Positions 1 to 6,335 of a DNA stretch of 12,041 nt are shown piece by piece. The notes beneath the pieces are model-generated. The model was not told the DNA's origin and did no database searches. It was given only the letters and a program-made list of their open reading frames with translations. Source of the stretch: Bermanella sp034112325. Its GTDB lineage: Bacteria; Pseudomonadota; Gammaproteobacteria; Pseudomonadales; Oceanobacteraceae. A program made the position numbers and the translations under genes. Within the stretch, counting starts at the first letter, position 1; every line of letters starts with the position of its first letter. Where the stretch lies: positions 1-12,041 of the forward strand of contig JAWUVO010000013.1 in assembly GCA_034112325.1 (NCBI GenBank). Reading direction: 5' to 3'.

Positions 1-2651
1 GTATCCACTGCTTGGCTTGGGCCATTTAAATTTAATACATAAGAAAGTCGATTCGCAGCAATACTGAATGCATTACCCGTAGCACTATAAGCATCAACAC
101 TATTTTGAGTTGTGCTTCTTAAGCGGTCATAATCATTATTACTTATTCCCACATACACACCAGCGTTCGAACCCGACAAACTAGAAGGGGCAATACATGC
201 ATTTTCTAACGCTTCCCAACAGGCTTCTAATAACAGGCGCTGTTGCGGGTCCATGGCCGCCGCTTCACGGGGAGAGATATTAAAGAACCCCGCATCAAAT
301 TCCCTAACCTTGCTAACAAATCCACCTCTTTTAATTTGCATTTTTCCAGCGACAGCAGGGTCTGGGTGATAATAATCACCTACATTCCAACGGGAGGCAG
401 GAATTTCTTCTAAGCCCTCTTTATTAGATATGAGTAAATCCCAAAATTGCTCAGGGGTGCTCACATCACCCGGATAACGACAAGCCATACCGACAATGGC
501 AATAGGCTCGTTGTTAATTGTGTCTTGAAAAAATGTTGTTTGTTGTGCTTTAGATTTAAGTTTTTTATTCGGTACTAAAAAATTCAGCAACTGCTCTATA
601 GACGGATAGTCATAAAATAATCGAGGCTCGAGATTACGCCCCAATAAATCACTTACATCACCTGACATACCCACCAACGACTTTGAGTCTAAACCATAAT
701 CATTAAAAGGTCGGGCAACATCAATTTGATTGGCTGATAGACCAATCGCCGCTGAAACTAAATGGACTAAATACTGTTCTAGCTTATTTCTAACTTCACT
801 ATGCGACTCAGTTGGCTGACTTTTTATCGATATTAATTCTTCTTTTAATTCGTGTGTGTCTATTTCACACTCATCAGCTTCAGCTAAACTCTGCAATATC
901 TTGTCTTGCGGAAACTGTGCCACTATTGCTAATTCTTTTTCTAGGTATTTATCTCGCATACCCCTACGACGAATCTTACCACTGGATGTTTTTAAAAAAG
1001 TACCTTGCTTTATTAATACAAAATCAAAAAGCTCAGCGCCAAATGCGTCTATAACATCTTTTCTTATACTAGTAACAAGCACGTTAAAATTTACATCTTT
1101 TACTGAAATGTCTTTTGCTAATTCTTGCACTATAACCAGCTGCTCACGACCATCGACTTCAACAGAAAAAGCCGCGCCACAACCACTTCTTAAAGACATT
1201 CGCCCATCTTGAATCACATCTTCTATATCTTGTGGATATAGGTTGCGACCGTCAATAATTACCACTTCTTTATGACGCCCAGTTACAAACAGTTCGCCGT
1301 CATTTAGAAAGCCCAAGTCACCCGTACGTAAAAACGGACCTTGGAGAGTATCAGCTGTATAAGCTTGAAAAATTTCTTTAGTGACCTCTGGTCTATTCCA
1401 ATAACCCTGACAGACACTTTTTCCTTTTACCCAAATCTCGCCCACTTGATTGTCAGAACAGGTATTTAGTGTATTTGGATTTATTATCTGTAGCTCTTGA
1501 TCAATGGCTTGGCCACAGCTAATTAACCAGCGCCCTTTAGGATTATTTTCATCAAGCTCTATGGCTTTATTAAGATGAAGTGCATCAGCATCTATATAGC
1601 GACTTACGTATTTTTTTGAGCCATTACTGGTAGTAACAATCAATGTAGACTCGGCTAAACCGTAAACAGGCCTGAATGCTTCTTTATTAAAACCACACAC
1701 TTTAAATCGCTGATAAAATCGCTCTAAAGTCGCTGGACGAATCATTTCAGCGCCACTGTAAGCCAGATCCCAGCTTGACAAGTCTAGAGCTGCAAGGTCT
1801 TCATCTTTTATCTTACGCAGACAAAGCTCATAAGCAAAATTAGGCCCACCACTGGCAGTTGCTTTATATTTAGAAATAGCTTGGAGCCACCGTAATGGCT
1901 TTTGTAAAAAAGCGATAGGCGACATTAAAACCAACTTACGACCTATGTAAGGCACCAAAAGAATATTGCCAATCAAACCTAGGTCGTGATACTGCGGGCA
2001 CCAGTTAACAAGTGAAATATCAGATCCATGGCCTAATCCTGAAACATTAATATGTTCGTTATGCAGTAAATTACCATGACTGACCATCACACCTTTTGGA
2101 TCACCTGTTGACCCTGATGTATATTGTAAAAACATAACAGTATTCAGGTTTGAATCTGGCCAAACCCAATTTTCATCATTAGCATTTAATACTGTTTTGT
2201 TAGGCACAATATCTGTTGCAATACACGACACATTAGCAATTTTCTTGGTATTTTTAATCGCCATTTCAAGCATGGTAAAAGTTGATTGTGCGGTACAGAC
2301 TAATGACGCACGGCAGTCTTGAACAATCTTGACAAACCGCGGCCAATCTTTTTGGTTTTGAGGAGGGAACACGGGTACTGCGATAACACCTGCATAAATA
2401 CAAGCGGTAAAGGTGATAATAAATTCGACGCCTGGCTGATACACCAGTAACGCTCGGTCTCCTTCTTTAATATAAGATCTTATCTCAGCGGCTACAGTTA
2501 ACGCCTGATGATGAAGCTCACCAAATGTGATTTTATTTTCTTTATTCTCACCATCTTCCAAAAAAATATAAGCTAGGTCCTCTGGCTGATTTTCTGCTCT
2601 ATGGCGATAAATTTTCACATAACTGTCACAATCATCAGGTAAAGAAAACAT
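1..2651 (-). CDS. FAAL-ACP-KS megasynthase (type I polyketide synthase loading module), 3' part outside the window
   Basis: The frame is open from the ATG at 2651 to the window edge, giving 883 complete codons of a longer protein. Residues about 1-585 are an adenylate-forming domain. It has the P-loop YTSGSTGDPKG (177-187), a CPQYHDLGLIG segment, GGPNFAYEL (about 268-276), GLAEST and a C-terminal SSGKI lysine near 559. The GGPNFAYEL and QYHDLGLIG patterns are those of fatty-acyl-AMP ligases, which activate a free fatty acid and pass it to a carrier protein rather than to CoA. Residues about 610-690 are an acyl carrier protein with the phosphopantetheine serine in GLDSKSL (Ser656). From about 712 (EPIAIVGMACRYPG) a beta-ketoacyl synthase begins, with DPQQRLLLE and finally NGPSQAVDT. 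The nucleophilic cysteine of the usual DTACSS motif would come just past base 1. A likely AGGGA ribosome site lies 11 nt before the ATG. The inferred role is loading a fatty acid for polyketide-type chain extension; the product is unknown. A FAAL-ACP-KS start also occurs in cyanobacterial olefin synthases and in lipopeptide synthases. Confidence 0.93.
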   Translation of the reverse strand, partial: MFSLPDDCDSYVKIYRHRAENQPEDLAYIFLEDGENKENKITFGELHHQALTVAAEIRSYIKEGDRALLVYQPGVEFIITFTACIYAGVIAVPVFPPQNQKDWPRFVKIVQDCRASLVCTAQSTFTMLEMAIKNTKKIANVSCIATDIVPNKTVLNANDENWVWPDSNLNTVMFLQYTSGSTGDPKGVMVSHGNLLHNEHINVSGLGHGSDISLVNWCPQYHDLGLIGNILLVPYIGRKLVLMSPIAFLQKPLRWLQAISKYKATASGGPNFAYELCLRKIKDEDLAALDLSSWDLAYSGAEMIRPATLERFYQRFKVCGFNKEAFRPVYGLAESTLIVTTSNGSKKYVSRYIDADALHLNKAIELDENNPKGRWLISCGQAIDQELQIINPNTLNTCSDNQVGEIWVKGKSVCQGYWNRPEVTKEIFQAYTADTLQGPFLRTGDLGFLNDGELFVTGRHKEVVIIDGRNLYPQDIEDVIQDGRMSLRSGCGAAFSVEVDGREQLVIVQELAKDISVKDVNFNVLVTSIRKDVIDAFGAELFDFVLIKQGTFLKTSSGKIRRRGMRDKYLEKELAIVAQFPQDKILQSLAEADECEIDTHELKEELISIKSQPTESHSEVRNKLEQYLVHLVSAAIGLSANQIDVARPFNDYGLDSKSLVGMSGDVSDLLGRNLEPRLFYDYPSIEQLLNFLVPNKKLKSKAQQTTFFQDTINNEPIAIVGMACRYPGDVSTPEQFWDLLISNKEGLEEIPASRWNVGDYYHPDPAVAGKMQIKRGGFVSKVREFDAGFFNISPREAAAMDPQQRLLLEACWEALENACIAPSSLSGSNAGVYVGISNNDYDRLRSTTQNSVDAYSATGNAFSIAANRLSYVLNLNGPSQAVD

Positions 2652-2764
2652 AACTTAAGATATCCCTGTCTATAAGAAGTAGTGAATAAACTAACTAAAT
2701 AATATTACTAAAAAAATCATCTATAATAAGAATGTACCTACAGAAATGAGTAGGCGATTTTTAA

Positions 2765-2780
2765 TAGAGCATAGGCTCTA
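2765..2780. promoter_or_regulatory. Candidate operator 1 (TAGAGC-atag-GCTCTA)
   Basis: A perfect inverted repeat with 6-bp arms (2765-2770 and 2775-2780) and a 4-nt spacer. It shares the pattern TAGAGY-N4-RCTCTA with the dyad at 2859-2874; the two centres are 94 bp apart. It lies about 114 bp before the megasynthase start, close upstream of its possible promoter. Confidence 0.5.
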
Positions 2781-2784
2781 AACC

Positions 2785-2808
2785 TAAGCATAAGCATAAG
2801 CATAAGCA
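2785..2808. repeat. Hexanucleotide tandem repeat (TAAGCA)x4
   Basis: Four exact, uninterrupted copies of TAAGCA (TGCTTA on the other strand) lie between the two candidate operators. Short tandem repeats of this kind can gain or lose units by slipped-strand replication. One unit here would change operator spacing by 6 bp, roughly half a helical turn. Confidence 0.9.
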
Positions 2809-2856
2809 CTTATCTAATAACCTACGCATGATGATTATTTATATAAATCTACAAAG

Positions 2857-2876
2857 TTTAGAGTGTTGACTCTAAA
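2857..2876. promoter_or_regulatory. Candidate operator 2 (TTTAGAGT-gttg-ACTCTAAA)
   Basis: A perfect inverted repeat with 8-bp arms and a 4-nt spacer. Its core (2859-2874) matches the pattern of the dyad at 2765-2780. The right arm overlaps TTGACT (2866-2871), which could act as a -35 for rightward transcription with TATATT at 2891-2896, though the 19-bp spacing is long. A protein bound here would be expected to block or modulate that promoter. Confidence 0.55.
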
Positions 2877-2993
2877 TTTTTTAGGGGTTTTATATTATAG
2901 TCTGAGTGTTTGGGTAATAAATTATATTGGGCTTTTAGATGGTTGTTATTTTAAGCTGATGGATGCTAAAAAACTTGTAAGAAGGTATTATCA

Positions 2994-3021
2994 TTCCCAG
3001 TATGAATGAATCTCATATAAT
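2994..3021 (+). promoter_or_regulatory. Candidate proximal promoter of the AraC regulator
   Basis: A perfect TATAAT (3016-3021) is preceded at 16 bp by TTCCCA (2994-2999), a 4-of-6 match to TTGACA. Transcription would start near 3028 and leave a leader of about 70 nt. Confidence 0.4.
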
Positions 3022-3097
3022 ATTTAGCTATAGATATTATTTTTTTGATTCATCATCTTCGATTTTGCTTTGAGTAATAAAAAGAGAGTGCCCAGCC

Positions 3098-3949
3098 ATG
3101 AATCGCACTGCAAAAGACCATGCATCCTCAAAGCTTTTTTTGTGGGATAAAAGAACGCTATATATTGGCCCACTCAAAGAAGCTATATCTCTCTCTAATG
3201 GTGCAGCAACTCTAATAATTGCTCTAGATGGCGAGATGACAATCTCAAATAAAAAAGATGGAAGCCCAGCGATTATCTGTAGGAGCTTGTTAATTCCTCC
3301 TGGCGAACAAGTTACAATTGATCCTGGAAAAACCATTATTGCTAACTGCTACCTAGATGCTATGGGCGAAGATTTGCATTGCCTCTCTTCGCTAGTGAAC
3401 CATAAATATGGTAAGGGTGGATATTGTCTTGACAATGAAAAGGAATTAATTAAAACAATACTGCCTATTTATGAAAATACTACTAGCTATAACGAAGCCT
3501 ACGATGTGCTGGAGTCGTGCCTTAATTATTCAAGCCTATCAAAAAGTAAAGACAAATTTTCAGTACTAAAGAAAAAATATAAACGTGATAAAAGAGTCGA
3601 GAGGATTATTGAAATCATCAAAAGTCAAATTGATAATAATTTGAGCCTGCATGATTTATCAGAAGAGGTAGGATTATCTGCTCCAAGATTGATGCAAATA
3701 TTTAAACAACAAACCGGAATACCAATACGCCGATACCGTCTATGGCACAGACTATACGTTACAGGAGAAAAGTTGAGTCAGGGCATGAGCTTAACACAGG
3801 CTGCATTAAGTTCTGGGTTTACCGATTCGGCGCATCTTTCTAATACATTTAAAGACATGCTGGGTATGTCACCCAGATCTATTCTAACTCAATCCCATGG
3901 ATTGAAAATATTCATTAACAATAATCAGCTGCCCAATATTAATCGTTAA
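3098..3949 (+). CDS. AraC-family transcriptional regulator
   Basis: A 283-residue protein with the usual AraC layout. Residues about 1-150 form a poorly conserved N-terminal region that may be a sensor fold; it contains a short beta-rich stretch ending in LLIPPGE (64-70), as in cupin-like AraC sensor domains. A basic, lysine-rich linker follows at about 149-166. The DNA-binding domain spans about 165-265. Its first helix-turn-helix is NLSLHDLSEEVGLSAPRLMQ (181-200), followed by FKQQTGIPI. The second lies around LTQAALSSGFTDSAHLSNTF, followed by LGMSPR. A GAGAG ribosome site lies 9 nt before the ATG. The gene is divergent from the megasynthase and separated from it by a repeat-rich control region, so it is probably the local regulator. 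The effector is unknown. I see no signal peptide or membrane segment. The last codons lie inside an inverted repeat. Confidence 0.92.
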   Translation: MNRTAKDHASSKLFLWDKRTLYIGPLKEAISLSNGAATLIIALDGEMTISNKKDGSPAIICRSLLIPPGEQVTIDPGKTIIANCYLDAMGEDLHCLSSLVNHKYGKGGYCLDNEKELIKTILPIYENTTSYNEAYDVLESCLNYSSLSKSKDKFSVLKKKYKRDKRVERIIEIIKSQIDNNLSLHDLSEEVGLSAPRLMQIFKQQTGIPIRRYRLWHRLYVTGEKLSQGMSLTQAALSSGFTDSAHLSNTFKDMLGMSPRSILTQSHGLKIFINNNQLPNINR

Positions 3950-3961
3950 TATTAGCTGATT
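3923..3961. repeat. Inverted repeat over the AraC stop codon, possible transcript end
   Basis: AATCAGCT (3923-3930) pairs with AGCTGATT (3954-3961), and AATATTAA (3935-3942) pairs with TTAATATT (3946-3953). The loop is TCG, and a GCCC bulge lies on the left side only. This gives a 16-bp stem over the stop codon and into the 27-bp gap before the convergent ppx gene. It is AT-rich and has no T-tract on either side, so it is not a standard intrinsic terminator. Confidence 0.7.
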
Positions 3962-3976
3962 CTAATCTGCAATTAA

Positions 3977-5479
3977 CTATTTAAATTCAAGCTCATAGCA
4001 CGCGGCACTAAGCGCAACTTTCTCAGACTCTAAGTTCATTACTGTCATAGCATGGGTATCTAAATAATCGTCAGGAAACTCTAGCTCTAAACTAAACTTA
4101 GACGCCTTAATCTTAGGTTCTACCACAACTTCTGCATCTCGACCCTGATGAAACAAAATCGCTAAGCGCAAAATAATAATTAATCTTGAAACACTGAGCC
4201 TAACAGCTTTAGATAAATCAACTGATTCTGAAATCACCGCCTTTTTCCGCTGATGACGCACCATCAAACTCAGCGTTTCTTGAATCTGCTTGCTAAAGCC
4301 AGGCATATCACAATGCTGAATTAAATATCCACCGTGCTTATTTGACTGGGTATGGGCAATAGACAAACCAACTTCGTGCAAATCGGCTGCCCAGCGGAGC
4401 CAGTCTTCAAATTCAGGTTCGTCCAAGCCCCATTTTTCAGCTACTTGCTGATAAAGGCTGATTGCAGTATTTTTTACATTCATTGCATGAGCCGTATCGA
4501 CAACAAAACGAGATTGCATATTTTTAACTGTTTTTTCTCTAACGTCTTCATGCTGCCCACGACCAATTAAATCGTGTATGGCACCCTCTCTTAAGGCGCC
4601 ATCGCTATAGCTCATGGTATCAATTTTAAGTTCTTTGAATATTGCAATTAATATGGCCACGCCGGCGGGTAATACCTGCAGGCGCTGATCTTTCACACCT
4701 TGTAGAACTAGCTTATCGATGTGTCCTGCTTCAATGATCATTTTCTTTAATCGACTTAAGCCAATAGAGTCTATACCTAAGTCGCTAAGACCATAATTTT
4801 GAAGGACTCTTGAAACAGCTCGGTTGGTACCCGAACTGCCCACAGTATTTTCCCAACCGATAAATGAATAGCGACCTTTAATAAGCTGAAGTTCTTTGCG
4901 GGCGGCTGCCACAGCACGATTAAAGTTTGCTTCAGATAATTGGCCATCTGCAAAGTAGCGATCGTTATAGCTAACACAGCCCATATTAAGACTTTGCAGA
5001 ACCTTGGGGACAAAACGCTCGCCTATTACAAATTCAGTACTGCCGCCACCAATATCAATAACCAGTCGCTTACCATCATCGTCGGCCAATGTGTGCGCAA
5101 CGCCAAGATACACCAAGCGTGCTTCTTCAATACCGCTGATTACCTCTATAGGAAAACCCAGTACTTCATTGGCCTTTTGAATGAATTGGCGCCTATTTTT
5201 TGCAACTCGTAATGTATTAGTTGCTAACGCCGTGACTTGGTATCGGTGCAAGCCACGAATGGGCTCGGCAAATCGCTTAAGGCAATCTAAAGCACGCAGC
5301 TCTGCCTCTTCAGAAATCCCCGTTTCAGCGGTTAGACCAGCAGCAAGCTGAACCTTTTCGCCTCGTTGATCTATAATTTGAATTTGGCCATTAATCAATC
5401 TAGCAATCACCATGTGAAAGCTATTTGATCCTAAATCGATGGCCGCCAGCATATGTTGGCTCTGAACACTTTGTTCCAT
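3977..5479 (-). CDS. ppx: Exopolyphosphatase / guanosine pentaphosphate phosphatase (Ppx/GppA family)
   Basis: A 500-residue cytoplasmic enzyme that removes terminal phosphate from inorganic polyphosphate and, in some family members, from pppGpp. The N-terminal actin-like ATPase fold shows phosphate-1 IDLGSNSFHMVIA (about 14-26), the EEARLVYLGVAH segment (about 118-129) and the phosphate-2 loop VIDIGGGSTEFVIG (about 140-153). The C-terminal half has the HD-like helical domain of the longer Ppx form, with DLHEVGLSIAHTQSNKHGGY. Length fits Ppx of gammaproteobacteria. The start gives the expected short lead before IDLGSN; the ribosome site is weak (AAAGATG). It is divergent from trxA, the same arrangement as in Pseudomonas. 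There ppk lies on the other side, but here the AraC/megasynthase locus does. GppA is the alternative, but the trxA-rho neighbourhood favours Ppx. Confidence 0.95.
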   Translation of the reverse strand: MEQSVQSQHMLAAIDLGSNSFHMVIARLINGQIQIIDQRGEKVQLAAGLTAETGISEEAELRALDCLKRFAEPIRGLHRYQVTALATNTLRVAKNRRQFIQKANEVLGFPIEVISGIEEARLVYLGVAHTLADDDGKRLVIDIGGGSTEFVIGERFVPKVLQSLNMGCVSYNDRYFADGQLSEANFNRAVAAARKELQLIKGRYSFIGWENTVGSSGTNRAVSRVLQNYGLSDLGIDSIGLSRLKKMIIEAGHIDKLVLQGVKDQRLQVLPAGVAILIAIFKELKIDTMSYSDGALREGAIHDLIGRGQHEDVREKTVKNMQSRFVVDTAHAMNVKNTAISLYQQVAEKWGLDEPEFEDWLRWAADLHEVGLSIAHTQSNKHGGYLIQHCDMPGFSKQIQETLSLMVRHQRKKAVISESVDLSKAVRLSVSRLIIILRLAILFHQGRDAEVVVEPKIKASKFSLELEFPDDYLDTHAMTVMNLESEKVALSAACYELEFK

Positions 5480-5618
5480 AAATCATCTTTTGCTAAAACA
5501 AGCTTTCGGCTATTGTCCATGCTATGAAGTAATTTGCCAGTAAAACCCCCTTTAAATAACATATAGCGCCCATATATAGTTGGGTATATGAAATTTAACG
5601 GGGTAAAATTTCATTCAC

Positions 5619-5647
5619 TTGACTGTTTCTTGTACGTTTTGTGTAAT
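5619..5647 (+). promoter_or_regulatory. trxA promoter P1 (sigma70 type)
   Basis: TTGACT (5619-5624) and TGTAAT (5642-5647) are separated by exactly 17 bp, and each matches the consensus at 5 of 6 positions. The predicted start is near 5654, about 75 nt before the trxA ATG. Confidence 0.65.
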
Positions 5648-5674
5648 TGACCCAAATTTTTCAAGTGATATGAT
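5647..5674 (+). promoter_or_regulatory. trxA promoter P2 (sigma70 type with extended -10)
   Basis: TTGACC (5647-5652) and TATGAT (5669-5674) are 16 bp apart, and a TG at 5666-5667 makes an extended -10. Its -35 begins at the last base of the P1 -10, so the two promoters are stacked in tandem. The predicted start is near 5681. Confidence 0.65.
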
Positions 5675-5730
5675 GACCCCAATTAAAGTCCAAGCTGCAA
5701 TGCCAGCCTTATTTTACCGAGTAGCAAATA

Positions 5731-6057
5731 ATGAGCGACAATATCCTTACACTTACAGACGATTCTTTTGATGCAGATGTTTTGCAATCTGACACACCTG
5801 TACTGGTTGATTACTGGGCTGAATGGTGTGGTCCTTGTAAAATGATTGCACCTGTTTTAGAAGAAATTGCTGATGAATACGCTGGCAAACTTAAAATAGC
5901 CAAGCTTAACATCGATCAAAATGAAGCAACTGCACCTAAATATGGTGTACGCGGAATCCCTACGCTAATGATCTTTAAAGGCGGAAACGTTGAAGGCACT
6001 AAGGTTGGCGCGTTGTCTAAATCTCAGTTAACTGCGTTCATCGACAGTACTATTTAA
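5731..6057 (+). CDS. trxA: Thioredoxin 1
   Basis: A 108-residue cytoplasmic thiol-disulfide reductant that is recharged by thioredoxin reductase and serves ribonucleotide reductase, methionine sulfoxide reductase and others. The active site is WCGPCK with Cys33 and Cys36. The cis-proline is in GIPTLM (Pro77), and the buried Asp lies in VDYWAEW. Sequence and length are close to E. coli TrxA from MSDNILTLTDDSF onward, which supports this start. The ribosome site is weak (GAG, 9 nt upstream). The gene has two good tandem promoters and is followed by hairpins, so it is probably transcribed mainly on its own despite pointing toward rho. Confidence 0.98.
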   Translation: MSDNILTLTDDSFDADVLQSDTPVLVDYWAEWCGPCKMIAPVLEEIADEYAGKLKIAKLNIDQNEATAPKYGVRGIPTLMIFKGGNVEGTKVGALSKSQLTAFIDSTI

Positions 6058-6090
6058 AGTTAATAGGCCCTAAATTTAGAGCCAACTTTA
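6055..6090 (+). repeat. Inverted repeat starting at the trxA stop codon
   Basis: TAAAGTT (6055-6061, including the stop) pairs with AACTTTA (6084-6090). Inside, 6066-6083 is an 18-bp palindrome with one mismatched pair, centred on CTAAATTTAG. Together they form a long bulged stem. No T-tract follows, so its likely use is mRNA 3'-end protection or processing rather than termination. Confidence 0.55.
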
Positions 6091-6102
6091 GTAGTCTTGT
6101 AT

Positions 6103-6138
6103 AATAGCCAACCCATATATTCAAAGGGTTGGTTGTTT
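6103..6138 (+). terminator. Probable trxA transcription terminator
   Basis: CCAACCC (6108-6114) pairs perfectly with GGGTTGG (6126-6132) around an 11-nt loop. TTGTTT follows, and as RNA the stem can be extended outward by wobble pairs. The U-tract is short and interrupted, so read-through into the rho leader is possible. A TATAAT at 6100-6105 touches the left side. Confidence 0.55.
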
Positions 6139-6335
6139 AAAACTTTGAAAAACCCATAAACTTTTGTACAATTTGTGGACGGTTAAAATAAAAGGGTCTA
6201 TAGTAACTTTATCACTTGCGCAGTACTGTAGTGTTATCAGCAGGCAAGTTAACTATAAAATAGTAAATACCCAACTCGAATTACTCAATAGAAAACCCCC
6301 ACTAATTCCTTCAATCAAATTATCTAACTGACTCT
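6139..6335 (+). promoter_or_regulatory. rho promoter and C-rich leader
   Basis: No gene is seen here. A possible rho promoter is TTATCA (6234-6239), 16 bp, then TAAAAT (6256-6261). The last 85 nt before the ATG (6251-6335) contain 22 C and only 4 G, with CCCCC at 6296-6300 and many spaced pyrimidine-C steps. This is the composition of a Rho utilisation site. No Shine-Dalgarno sequence is visible ahead of the rho ATG. Rho is known to limit its own transcription through its leader in E. coli; the same control is likely here. Confidence 0.5.

Larger units (their letters stand above)
2652..3097. promoter_or_regulatory. Divergent regulatory region between the megasynthase and the AraC regulator
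   Basis: These 446 bp contain no convincing gene. From left to right I see a 20-bp imperfect dyad (2736-2755), a 16-bp dyad (2765-2780), four tandem hexamers (2785-2808), a second related dyad (2857-2876) that overlaps a TTGACT -35-like element, and a TATAAT at 3016-3021. For the leftward gene, a TATTAT -10-like element lies at 2728-2723 on the minus strand, without a clear -35. The layout is that of a control region serving both genes; the regulator that binds it is not shown by sequence. Confidence 0.65.
5480..5730. promoter_or_regulatory. Divergent spacer between ppx and trxA
   Basis: These 251 bp carry no gene. The right half holds the trxA promoters. On the left, facing ppx, several AT-rich hexamers such as TATATG occur, but none pairs convincingly with a -35, so I do not name a ppx promoter. 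Confidence 0.5.

Noticed and set aside
812..1212. Two overlapping plus-strand open frames inside the megasynthase region
   Set aside because: They lie antisense to the conserved FAAL C-terminal region and show no domain or ribosome-site support.
3002..3073. A 23-codon leader open frame upstream of the AraC gene
   Set aside because: It has no ribosome site and would lie mostly upstream of or across the likely start from the TATAAT at 3016; its serine/tyrosine/phenylalanine-rich product resembles nothing.
4352..4570. Plus-strand open frame within ppx
   Set aside because: It is antisense to the conserved HD-like domain of ppx and has no independent support.
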